A DNA stretch of 14,464 nt from Coemansia sp. RSA 1804 (GCA_027578815.1 JANBTH010000579.1:1-14464), one strand, 5' to 3'; counted from the stretch's first letter, positions 1 to 7,183 are shown. Notes: a model not told the origin generated them from the sequence alone. Numbers and translations are program-made.

Positions 1-1899
1 GGGTCTATCAATATTGGCGCATTAGAGCGTTTTCTTGACGAGGGCGAGATTCCAGAGTCCAGCTCAGACGACGAGTTCGGCGACGACGACGACAGCGATC
101 TTGGATGGGAAGAGGATTACATTCCCTCGAATCCCAGTCTCTCTCGGTACCCCAGCCAACACAGCTCGTCCTCGAGCGCCCAGAGGACTGGGTCTGGGCT
201 GCAGGTCAACTACCGCCAGCACCTGTCGTACCCGTGGCCTCGGCATCACCACCCCGGCTACTACCACGTGCACACAACAAGCGCATCGCCACGTAAGGGC
301 CTTGGGATTGGCGGCTCTGTGTTAAACCAGCCGAATCCCACGAGCAGCCGGAACTCGCCGTACTTGCAAGGCGCCGATGGTCAGCCGATTCCAGACGACG
401 AGCGGACGCATTTGCTCCAAAGCAGGGACGCCTCTGCGCCGCCGCAGTACAACAACGAGGCGTCCAAGTTTATTGTGCCGGCCGATATGGCCAGCATGGA
501 CGACGGTCTTGACGGCCGCCGCGGCCGCCTCTCGAACATGCAAAACATGAATGGTGTGGATGATGCAGCGGTGCTTGAGTGGCAGAAGAGAAGGGGGAGG
601 CGGAGGAGCCGCAGGGAGCAAAGGCATCACGAGGAGCTATTTATCGACAAGAACGGGTTTATCGACGAGTCGTACCGCTTCACCTTCTTCAACCCGATGA
701 TAGGCACGATCAGGGCACAGGAGTTTGCGGATCTGCGCACGCCAAAAATGGATCTGGCAGAGCTTCTGCAGGCCGGGGGATGCTTCTGGATCGATGTGTT
801 TCGGCCGTCGCTCCAGGAGATGCACCTGATCAGCAAGATATTCCGCATCCACGCGCTCAATGTCGAGGATATCATGACCCAGGACTCGCGCGAAAAGTGC
901 GAGATCCACGCAAACTACTACTTCGTGTGCTTCCGGTCGTTCGACAACAACCACAACAGCGACTCGTATCTGGAGCCCAAGTGCATTTACAACATTGTGC
1001 TCCGCGAGGGCATAATCACATTCCACATGGAGCCGTCTGCGCACCAGTACCATGTGCTGCGTCGCATCCGCAGACAGACCGACCACATTGTGGTGACGCC
1101 CGACTGGCTGAACTACGCGATCATCGACGACATCACCGACCTGCTGGCTCCGATCATGCAGGTGATTGAGTTTGAGGTGGATGCGATCGACGAGCTTGTC
1201 TTAGTCATATCGTCCTCGGAGCAGTCGGACATGCTGCTGCGGATCAGTAATGTGCGCAAGAAGATCATGATGGTTATGCGTCTCCTGCACGGCAAGTCCG
1301 ACGTGGTGCGTGCGCTGATAAAGCGCTTCGAGTCGGCAACCGCGATCAGCGTGTCGCAGATGAATGCAATGGCAGGCAACGCTGTGCCGGTTCCTGCAAG
1401 CATGGCCGACCGAACAGCGCCTGCCGGTGGCGGTGCTTGTTCGTGGGGAGACAGCCCGCGCCATCGTGTCAACAACAGCGATTTCGTGTGGATGTACTCG
1501 ACAGACGCCTCTGACCCGGCCATGGAGGTAGCGCTGGACCAGCGGAAGGGCCACGAGACCATTCTTTATCTGGGCGATGTGCTGGACCACATCCTGACGA
1601 TGCTGCAGAACTCGGCGCACTACGACAACGTGCTCTCCCGTGCGCAGGCCAACTATCTTGCTCAGATCTCGATTGAGCTGACAGAGTCGTCCAACCGAAC
1701 CAACGACGTGGTGGCCAAACTGTCGGCCCTCGCTGCCATTGTTGTTCCGCTGAACTTTATCACCGGCATGTGGGGCGCCAATGTCAAGGTTCCTGGCCAG
1801 GACTACGACGACCTCCAGTACTTCTTCATGATACTCGGCATGTGCATGCTGTATGTGGTTGCCGCAGTGTGTTTTGCTCGCCATTACAAGATCTTTTGA
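1..1899 (+). CDS. CorA-family Mg2+ transporter, Alr1/Mnr2 group (5' partial)
   Basis: Membrane channel for Mg2+ (Alr1-type at the plasma membrane or Mnr2-type at the vacuole; I cannot separate them here). The frame is open from base 1 to the TGA at 1897-1899, giving 632 residues; there is no ATG at the head, and the GTG at 268 is an ordinary valine, so the true start lies upstream of the window. The N-terminal ~200 residues are polar and disordered, with an Asp/Glu cluster near residues 14-40. The CorA domain starts near residue 220; FWIDVFRP, LNVEDI and SREKCE (about residues 262-299) are typical of fungal Alr/Mnr2 proteins. Two C-terminal membrane helices lie near 577-594 and 607-627, with the pore loop VKVPGQ between them. 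Oddity: the signature after helix 1 reads G592-A593-N594 instead of GMN. An AATAAA follows at 1928-1933. Family assignment is very secure; transport competence is uncertain because of the GAN. Confidence 0.95.
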   Translation, partial: GSINIGALERFLDEGEIPESSSDDEFGDDDDSDLGWEEDYIPSNPSLSRYPSQHSSSSSAQRTGSGLQVNYRQHLSYPWPRHHHPGYYHVHTTSASPRKGLGIGGSVLNQPNPTSSRNSPYLQGADGQPIPDDERTHLLQSRDASAPPQYNNEASKFIVPADMASMDDGLDGRRGRLSNMQNMNGVDDAAVLEWQKRRGRRRSRREQRHHEELFIDKNGFIDESYRFTFFNPMIGTIRAQEFADLRTPKMDLAELLQAGGCFWIDVFRPSLQEMHLISKIFRIHALNVEDIMTQDSREKCEIHANYYFVCFRSFDNNHNSDSYLEPKCIYNIVLREGIITFHMEPSAHQYHVLRRIRRQTDHIVVTPDWLNYAIIDDITDLLAPIMQVIEFEVDAIDELVLVISSSEQSDMLLRISNVRKKIMMVMRLLHGKSDVVRALIKRFESATAISVSQMNAMAGNAVPVPASMADRTAPAGGGACSWGDSPRHRVNNSDFVWMYSTDASDPAMEVALDQRKGHETILYLGDVLDHILTMLQNSAHYDNVLSRAQANYLAQISIELTESSNRTNDVVAKLSALAAIVVPLNFITGMWGANVKVPGQDYDDLQYFFMILGMCMLYVVAAVCFARHYKIF

Positions 1900-1927
1900 G
1901 AGAGAGAAAAAGGGATGGGGGAAAAGC

Positions 1928-1933
1928 AATAAA
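1928..1933 (+). terminator. AATAAA polyadenylation signal of the CorA gene
   Basis: A perfect AATAAA lies 28 bases past the transporter stop codon, inside the 60 bp gap to the convergent HSP31-type gene. Cleavage 10-30 bases downstream would put the mRNA end at or inside the 3' end of that gene, so the two transcripts probably overlap tail to tail. Confidence 0.5.
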
Positions 1934-1959
1934 AAAAGGAGTTTGGTCAATGCGGCGAG

Positions 1960-2691
1960 CTAGAGGGAGCTGAATGCCTCGACTGCCTTTGCTGCAGTTG
2001 AGTGGGCGCTGGCGGGGTTGGTGCCGGTGACCAGGCGGCCGTCAACAACGGAGAAGTCGTCGAACGGACCGCCGGGCGGCACCTTGTACGTGGCGCCCGC
2101 GGCCTCCGCGCCCTCGCTGATCGGGACAAGCCCAAGGTCCTTGATCCTTTTGGTCAGTCCCATCAGCTCCTCGCCGGAATCAGTGAACCCAGTGACGGAT
2201 CTGCCGGCAACAATGGACTTTCCGGTAGCCGCATCCTTGATAGCAGGCAGAATAGCCGGCCCGTGGCAGACGGCGCTGACGATCCCGCCACGAGCCCACA
2301 CGGACTCGGCAATGGCGATCAGGCCCGCAGCCTCGGGGTAGTCGAAGAGCGTGGCATGTCCGGCGGACGCAAAGAACAGCCCGTAGTCCTCGGGCGTCAG
2401 GTCGCCGGCCTTGCGCATTCCCGCGAGCGCCCGGCTGAAGTCGCTGTCCTTGTCGTTGTAGACTGCGAAATCGGACTCCGACATAAACGTCTTGTCGATC
2501 GAGTGCGGGTCGATGCCGTAGGCCCCCGTCTCCGACGCAAGCACCACTTCGAACCCCGCCGCCCTGAACACATTGTACGGGTGGAGCGCCTCTGTGTAGA
2601 ACAGTCCCGTGTTGTCGCCGTTGACGTAGAACGGTCCGTGGTAGCTGGTGACGGCGAGCAGCACGCGTTTCGGAAGCGAAGATGAAGACAT
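1960..2691 (-). CDS. HSP31: Hsp31-type DJ-1/PfpI protein, glutathione-independent glyoxalase III
   Basis: 243 residues, close to the usual length of yeast Hsp31. The family converts methylglyoxal to D-lactate without glutathione (EC 4.2.1.130) and acts as a holdase-type chaperone in oxidative and stationary-phase stress, in the cytosol. Visible motifs in order: TEALHPYNVF with the acidic partner Glu34; ASAGHATLFDYP (108-119); the nucleophile elbow AVCHGPAI with Cys142-His143; VTGFTDSGEE with the probable triad acid near Glu174; and the family-typical ending GRLVTGTNPASAHSTA (218-233). All catalytic positions are present, so an active enzyme is expected. The start is the first ATG, with A at -3, and there is no intron. 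The gene is convergent with the CorA gene. Its upstream DNA has a CTATAA at 2769-2774 (reverse strand) and a CRE/CCAAT pair about 200 bp from the start, suggesting stress-responsive bZIP control (inference). Confidence 0.95.
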   Translation of the reverse strand: MSSSSLPKRVLLAVTSYHGPFYVNGDNTGLFYTEALHPYNVFRAAGFEVVLASETGAYGIDPHSIDKTFMSESDFAVYNDKDSDFSRALAGMRKAGDLTPEDYGLFFASAGHATLFDYPEAAGLIAIAESVWARGGIVSAVCHGPAILPAIKDAATGKSIVAGRSVTGFTDSGEELMGLTKRIKDLGLVPISEGAEAAGATYKVPPGGPFDDFSVVDGRLVTGTNPASAHSTAAKAVEAFSSL

Positions 2692-2883
2692 TCTTGAAAG
2701 GGGGGTTTCGTACTAGCCTTTGTCTTGTCCTGGATAAAAGGGTGGAAAACGTGCGTTATTTGTTGTGGTTATAGAAGCAAGTTTGTTGAAGAAAGAAAAA
2801 ATTAGGTGGCGAAAATAAAAGGAATGAAAAGGCGAAAAAGGAAAAAAGCTCAAATTGTTTGCACGCTACGCAATAGTGTGCAG

Positions 2884-2891
2884 TGACGTCA
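2884..2891. promoter_or_regulatory. Perfect CRE (TGACGTCA) beside a CCAAT box
   Basis: The full palindrome TGACGTCA is followed 6 bases later by ATTGG (2898-2902), which is CCAAT on the reverse strand. The CRE is about 195 bp upstream of the HSP31-type start codon. ATF/CREB-type bZIP factors (Atf1 or Sko1 in yeasts) bind this palindrome and control oxidative and osmotic stress genes, which matches a glyoxalase/chaperone gene. Sequence seen; function inferred from position and family knowledge. Confidence 0.5.
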
Positions 2892-2898
2892 GCATGTA

Positions 2899-3058
2899 TT
2901 GGGTGGTTTTGCAGTAAACCACCTTGTCTGTTTTAATCCAATTTAAGAAGTCTTTGCCCGCGCTAGCCAGGTTACAGTCAGTGGCAGGTTTTCTAGGACA
3001 TCGTTATTGCAGACCTTTATGTTTTCTTTTAATAAATAATACTTCAAAGACCACCCAA
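2899..3058. repeat. Imperfect terminal inverted repeat pair (possible small MITE relic)
   Basis: The left arm 2899-2916 begins TTGGGTGGTTTTG. The reverse complement of the right arm 3040-3058 begins TTGGGTGGTCTTTG. Aligned with one single-base gap the arms differ at one further position over about 18 bases. They enclose about 120 bases of AT-rich DNA with no ORF. No target-site duplication is visible at the ends, so mobile-element origin is only a possibility. Confidence 0.3.
2902..2923. repeat. 8+8 base perfect hairpin
   Basis: GGTGGTTT (2902-2909) and AAACCACC (2916-2923) are perfect reverse complements around a six-base loop. The hairpin is nested in the left arm of the longer inverted repeat and sits 10 bases beyond the CRE. 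It could be a protein-binding palindrome or a fold in the single strand; no function is assigned. Confidence 0.5.
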
Positions 3059-3194
3059 CGAAAACTTCTATCACAACATTGAATATCGATGCTTTTTTAT
3101 AGCCACCGATCATTCACTATTCAAAAGAATACATTATTTAACTCGCTTAATCGCGTTTTCCAGGCTACGCCTGATAGAATATGCACGTTTTTAC

Positions 3195-3229
3195 AGACTG
3201 ACACAAGGTTATTTTCAATACGTCAGTCT
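3195..3229. repeat. 8+8 base perfect inverted repeat
   Basis: AGACTGAC at 3195-3202 and GTCAGTCT at 3222-3229 are exact reverse complements separated by 19 AT-rich bases. It lies in intergenic DNA more than 500 bp from either gene start. It may be chance or a relic; no function is claimed. Confidence 0.35.
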
Positions 3230-3624
3230 TTCATGGGCTAGTAGTCTGGAAAATATATTGCACCTATGTAGAGACAACCCTTGAAGGCAAATATATTACT
3301 GGCAAGTCTTTGTTTACTTGCTGGAAACTCGTAGGTTTACAACGAATTGTCCACGGTTTCTACACAAGCATCAAACACAAGCGGCAAGCTGTTTTTCATG
3401 ATGGACCAACGTAGCACCTAGCTGTTTTGTATTTGATTCAGGCAACAATGCCCATCAGGCATCACTCGTCTTCTCATATTGAACCTTTAACCCAGACCTG
3501 CCAAACCCCAGCCACGATCTCCATTTCCCATCTGTTTACCCATCACAGGCACAATAGTCGTCATACTTATTCATTGGGATTCTCTCATTCACTACTAATT
3601 CCTTGGTATACAATTTATTGCCTT

Positions 3625-3834
3625 CAAAACCAAACCAATACAGTATATAATATCTTGAACAGAGACTGATAGTTCTGTGCGCAACATACCGGATTGATTT
3701 GGTGGAAACTGAGCGGCAGGGAGAACAAAACCAATTAACAAGAACATTGCCTTTGCCGTTCTCTCCTCTGTTTAACTCATTTCATTCCGGTCTCTTAGAA
3801 AACACATTTTCAGCGCAGACTGCACAAACTGCCA
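3625..3834 (+). repeat. Diverged direct repeat, copy A (upstream of the nuclease-kinase gene)
   Basis: This stretch aligns collinearly with copy B at 6423-6645. The best block, 3667-3726 against 6465-6524, aligns over 60 bases with no gap and 42 identities, starting with a shared TGATAGTTCTG. A second block, 3737-3834 against 6547-6645, contains CTCTCCTC, TAGAA, ATTTTCAG and GCAGAC in both copies. A roughly 12-base indel separates the blocks. Similarity fades before 3625 and after 3834. It has no ORF, no tRNA boxes that I can see, and no terminal inverted repeats. Copies A and B are in the same orientation and bracket the nuclease-kinase gene. Confidence 0.75.
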
Positions 3835-4228
3835 TTATTGCACTCAAATTCCATTAATTACATATTAATAATTTTACATGAATTATTAGTTTTTTACTTT
3901 GATAAAACATGTCTGATGTCTTTTTTTCAGTCTGAAAATAAGTGTATTGTTCCTTCATCGACAGCACAATCAAGCTCGCAGAGTTTATCAATTTGGGCAA
4001 TATATTTTTCAAACAATAGCATCTACAATAAGCAGCAAGCTCATGAAACAGTGCTAATTATTGTAGGTGTGGAATATAGCCGTGGAGACAATCCGCAGTT
4101 TCCAAGGGTCGTCACATATACGAGCTACATACCTAGGTATTCTTTTCTTCTCTTGCTGCTGAAGAAAAAGTCAACTCTAAAGGCATACTCCCAGTCCATT
4201 TTTGACGTTTTTGATAGTCTTGTCATAT

Positions 4229-4234
4229 TATAAA
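4229..4234 (+). promoter_or_regulatory. TATA box of the nuclease-kinase gene
   Basis: TATAAA lies 62 bases before the chosen ATG at 4296. With initiation some tens of bases downstream this would leave a very short, pyrimidine-rich 5' leader. It is the only well-placed TATAAA upstream of this gene; function is inferred from position. Confidence 0.45.
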
Positions 4235-4295
4235 GCTTTGCTGCTCTAGTTCTTATTTGTTTCTCCTCCTTTCTAATCTACCTTCTGTGTCAAAA

Positions 4296-6365
4296 ATGGA
4301 TAATGCCAATTTTTCAGACGTCGCACGCTACTACACGCATCTTTACAACGATGGCGCCAGTACCGATGCTGCCCCGATCCTCCTCGCGCTGGCGGCAGCT
4401 GCCAATAATATTTCTCGGGCGCAAGAGGTGCTAGTATCTCTCCAGAGAAAGGAGGATAGTGCGGAAGAGCAGCTAGCTAGATATATTAGCAGAAAAGAGA
4501 TCATTGAGGATTCGGCTGACCAAATCACCCAAAGCACTGGAAATTCTGCAGCTATACTAGCCAGCATCGATTCAACAATTGGCATCTTCGAAAGACAGCT
4601 GGAACGTCTAAAACAAAAAATCAGCGAGTCGGAGGAAAATATTCGTCAACAAGAGGACGCTTTCCACAGGTTGTCCACGGAATACCTGGACCGAGCAGGC
4701 TCCCTTCCTCGAATCGCTTCTGGGCAGCAGATCACAAGAGGCGTCTTTGCTCCATTCGCTCTCCCGGGGGGTTCTGGTCCGTTTATTCCAAATACGAACC
4801 AAAACGCAAACGCGCCCCGGGATGTAAGGATACTCTTAGCCGAGGGGCTGTTTTCATCGGCCCGGGAGTTCCAGAGGCGGATGGAGCTCGACTCGGAGCT
4901 CATGGCGGCCAGATTCGAGTTGCCATCGCTCCGCCTTGGACACAGCGAGGACCACCTCGCGCAATATATCTGGAGGTGGTTCGGTCCACGGCTGGCGGCG
5001 CTCCTGAAGCCCACTCCGGGAGTGGTTTCGGTTGAGCTTGAGATGGGTTCTTTGCGGGACGGCGCCGATCTCTTTCTATCAATACACAATAGAGATGTGC
5101 TAGGCCCGGCGCTGCGGATGCCCGTCGAAGTCAAGACGGCATTCGGGCAGCGCCAGCGGCTGACAAGTAGGCCGCTGGAGGCAGGCGTGGAGGCTCAGAA
5201 CCTCCATACCATATCTGAAGCCTCAGGACAAGCGTTTTCGCCACGACACGTGCTTAACGGGGTATTGCAGACATCCATGTATGCGGCGACACACAGCAGC
5301 TCCGGGAACCATGGAGTGCTCATCTCGAGCGAGTGCCTCTTCCTTGTTAGAAACTCTACCCCTGTCTCTGTAGACGTATCGGAGGCGATCCCACTTGTCG
5401 GTGGCGAGGTGCACCCGGTGGCGGCGATTGCCTGGTGGGCACAGCGGGCATTAAGCTACCCGCAGCCCCACATTCCGGCAATGGGGCGGGCTGTGCCTCA
5501 GGCAGCGGTGCGGATTCCTGCGCCCAGTACATCTGGGCCGCCTCCGAGTGGGCCAAGCACCCCAGGCCCCACAACGCGCGCGATGGCCCGGCGCTCCGGC
5601 CCGACTCCGGCGTCCGACACGCGGCCGGCCAAGCGGAGGCACACGGAGGCGGAGCCCAGTCCGCAGCAGCCCCAAGGCCACGGAGCCTCTGCCGGCACAT
5701 CAAAGGCCGTCGCGGTGCAAGCGCTGGTTCCGACTCTGCCTTCGCCAGAATCTCCTCTGGCCAAGAAGCTGCGGAGGGTCGATCGCGCGGGCTCCTTTGC
5801 AAAGTATGCCAGCTTCGAGGGAGTCGCCATGCAGTTCCTGGCGGAGTACCGGTCTGGCGCCGTCTACCGGTGCAGCCTCGACGGCCGGGACACAGTTGTC
5901 AAGACCGCTGACCCAGACAAGTCCTGGCTGGTGGCGGAGCTCGGCAACGAGGTCGAGGCCTACAAGAGGCTGCAAGATCTGCAGGGAATTTGCATCCCGC
6001 GGATCTTCTCGACCGGGCACTCCGTGATTAGCGGTGAAGACGCCTGCTTCATCGCTATGGAGTTCCTAGGCGATCCGTCGATTCACTACGGCGAGGACAC
6101 CGAGGAGGCCCACGCCAATGCCCTTTGTGCGCTGGACGAAAGGATCAAGGACCAGTTCTCTGGCATCCTGCGCATGATCCACAGGCGGGGCGTGGCGCAC
6201 TGCGACATTAGAACTGCAAATCTTTTGTACGCACAGACAAGGCCCGGCGGCCTTCAGACGCCATTTATAATCGACTTTGGCCTTGCGAACGCCGGGAACG
6301 CAACGGAGGAGCAAAAGAAGGAAGACATGGTTCACCTTCGAGAGGCGCTCGACGGCTTTGAGTAG
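4296..6365 (+). CDS. PD-(D/E)XK nuclease-like + Bud32-like kinase fusion protein (Crinkler/CR-effector-like architecture)
   Basis: 689 residues from the ATG at 4296, which has A at -3 and G at +4; the open frame reaches back to 4257 only through a TTG. Domains in order: an N-terminal helical/coiled-coil region, about residues 37-133; a restriction-endonuclease-fold domain, about 190-385, with GAD (Asp258), EVK (Glu278, Lys280) and QTSMY (Gln325, Tyr329), the spacing of a PD-(D/E)XK site with a RecB-type QxxxY motif; a Pro/Ser-rich linker, about 390-500, with basic clusters AKRRH (Lys446) and AKKLRR that could direct nuclear import; and a kinase domain, about 505-689, with Lys536 in VVKT, Glu552, HCDIRTAN (Asp637, Asn642) and DFG (Asp660). 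Only 27 residues follow DFG, with no activation segment or APE, as in Bud32-like small kinases. No signal peptide or membrane helix. Nuclease-plus-kinase fusions are known among eukaryotic CR/Crinkler-type proteins; no Crinkler header is seen, so role, target and toxicity are unknown. All key residues look intact. Confidence 0.85.
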   Translation: MDNANFSDVARYYTHLYNDGASTDAAPILLALAAAANNISRAQEVLVSLQRKEDSAEEQLARYISRKEIIEDSADQITQSTGNSAAILASIDSTIGIFERQLERLKQKISESEENIRQQEDAFHRLSTEYLDRAGSLPRIASGQQITRGVFAPFALPGGSGPFIPNTNQNANAPRDVRILLAEGLFSSAREFQRRMELDSELMAARFELPSLRLGHSEDHLAQYIWRWFGPRLAALLKPTPGVVSVELEMGSLRDGADLFLSIHNRDVLGPALRMPVEVKTAFGQRQRLTSRPLEAGVEAQNLHTISEASGQAFSPRHVLNGVLQTSMYAATHSSSGNHGVLISSECLFLVRNSTPVSVDVSEAIPLVGGEVHPVAAIAWWAQRALSYPQPHIPAMGRAVPQAAVRIPAPSTSGPPPSGPSTPGPTTRAMARRSGPTPASDTRPAKRRHTEAEPSPQQPQGHGASAGTSKAVAVQALVPTLPSPESPLAKKLRRVDRAGSFAKYASFEGVAMQFLAEYRSGAVYRCSLDGRDTVVKTADPDKSWLVAELGNEVEAYKRLQDLQGICIPRIFSTGHSVISGEDACFIAMEFLGDPSIHYGEDTEEAHANALCALDERIKDQFSGILRMIHRRGVAHCDIRTANLLYAQTRPGGLQTPFIIDFGLANAGNATEEQKKEDMVHLREALDGFE

Positions 6366-6381
6366 ATGATATATTGACTGT

Positions 6382-6387
6382 AATAAA
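6382..6387 (+). terminator. AATAAA polyadenylation signal of the nuclease-kinase gene
   Basis: A perfect AATAAA begins 17 bases past the TAG stop codon, in sharply AT-rich DNA. Repeat copy B starts about 35 bases later, so it begins at or just beyond the probable transcript end. Confidence 0.55.
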
Positions 6388-6422
6388 TTTTAAATTAAAA
6401 CTTGCAAATATTGAAATGAAAA

Positions 6423-6645
6423 CAAAAACAAACTAATGCGATCTAACGCATACTAAGCTGTGGGTGATAGTTCTGCACGCGACCGACAAGATTGACTTGG
6501 CAAAGCCCCAGTGGCGAGGAGAACTAGACAGGCTATTGAGCCATTTGACAAAAACATAATCTTCCCTGCTCTCTCCTCCTCTCAGACTGTTGCTTCCCAG
6601 TCTCCCTAGAACGCAAATTTTCAGAGCAGACAATCCAAACCGCCA
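6423..6645 (+). repeat. Diverged direct repeat, copy B (downstream of the nuclease-kinase gene)
   Basis: Partner of copy A (3625-3834), in the same orientation and about two thirds identical by eye over the aligned blocks. It starts 58 bases after the stop codon and is a little longer than copy A, mainly from a ~12-base insertion near 6525-6546. Copy A lies about 460-670 bp before the start codon. It contains no supported ORF. Confidence 0.75.
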
Positions 6646-6782
6646 CGGTGCCATCCAACTAGAGGCTATCAATAATCTGTCATGAAGACTGTTTGGATGG
6701 CAGACAATAAATGCACTGCTATCCTGTCAGTGGATAACATCCCACTGCATTGTTATTTTTTTCCTTCAGCAAATCACGAATA

Positions 6783-6818
6783 ATCTTTTGGGATGAAAAA
6801 AGCATAGCCCCAAAAGAT
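6783..6818. repeat. Perfect 10+10 base inverted repeat
   Basis: ATCTTTTGGG at 6783-6792 and CCCAAAAGAT at 6809-6818 are exact reverse complements around a 16-base A-rich loop. It lies about 540 bp upstream of SPT6 and 420 bp downstream of the nuclease-kinase stop. It could be a dyad binding site, a cruciform or a small-element relic; no T-tract or ORF ties it to a transcript end. Confidence 0.5.
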
Positions 6819-7183
6819 GGATAATTCATTTTTTTTGGTCTTTGACTTTCTTTTTTCTCTATTGCCTTGAATTTATTTTCCTAAATTTACACCCTGCTCT
6901 TCATTGTCTATTTTCTTGAACTGTTTTTGTTTGCTTATACATTATCAACACGTAGGCGGAGGAAAAGCAAAGAGAGCTTTTTTGTTTCTTTTCGTTTACT
7001 CTAGCGTTTGCGCGTCAATTGACACAGTACAGAGTGAACAAGAAATCGAGTAAAAGGGTGGCCAATTTGTTGTTGTTCCTACCTTTCTAACAGAGAATTC
7101 ACTGGACACTTAGCAGTGTTCTGCACTCGCCGACTTTCTGGTAAATATCGAAATTCGAAATTCTAGAGATTGGCAGAGAAAAA

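Larger units (their letters stand above)
2692..4295. other. Gene-poor AT-rich intergenic region, 1.6 kb
   Basis: This holds the upstream DNA of the HSP31-type gene (reverse) and of the nuclease-kinase gene (forward). It is visibly AT-rich compared with the flanking genes. The only longish open frames (3427-3669 and 3838-4233) start at TTG, match nothing I recognise and have no coding bias. Contents that I can support: CRE/CCAAT at 2884-2902, an 18-19 base imperfect inverted repeat at 2899/3058 with a nested hairpin, an 8+8 base inverted repeat at 3195-3229, repeat copy A at 3625-3834, and a TATAAA at 4229-4234. Confidence 0.7.

Noticed and set aside
268..1899. CorA gene starting at 268
   Set aside because: The codon at 268 is GTG and the frame is open with acidic, eukaryote-like protein sequence back to base 1, so the gene is truncated by the window edge, not started here.
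1201..1950. 249-codon reverse ORF over the CorA gene
   Set aside because: Antisense shadow of a conserved coding region with no recognisable domain.
2002..2685. 227-codon forward ORF antisense to HSP31
   Set aside because: Opposite strand of a clear Hsp31-type gene with an intact active site; composition is Arg/Gly/Val-rich as expected of a shadow.
3427..4233. Two small forward ORFs (3427-3669, 3838-4233) as genes
   Set aside because: Both start at TTG, are AT-rich with no coding bias, and encode no recognisable protein; the first also runs into repeat copy A.
4257..4295. 13-residue N-terminal extension of the nuclease-kinase protein
   Set aside because: It begins with TTG and lies just after the TATAAA; the first ATG at 4296 has a good context.
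3625..6645. LTR retrotransposon with repeats A and B as LTRs
   Set aside because: No reverse transcriptase, integrase or gag between the repeats, no primer-binding site or polypurine tract seen, no TG...CA ends, and no target-site duplication; the repeats are also short and very diverged.
7150..7166. Heat-shock element at the GAAATTCGAAATTC tandem
   Set aside because: The GAA and TTC units are one base apart rather than two, so it does not fit the nGAAnnTTCn pattern.
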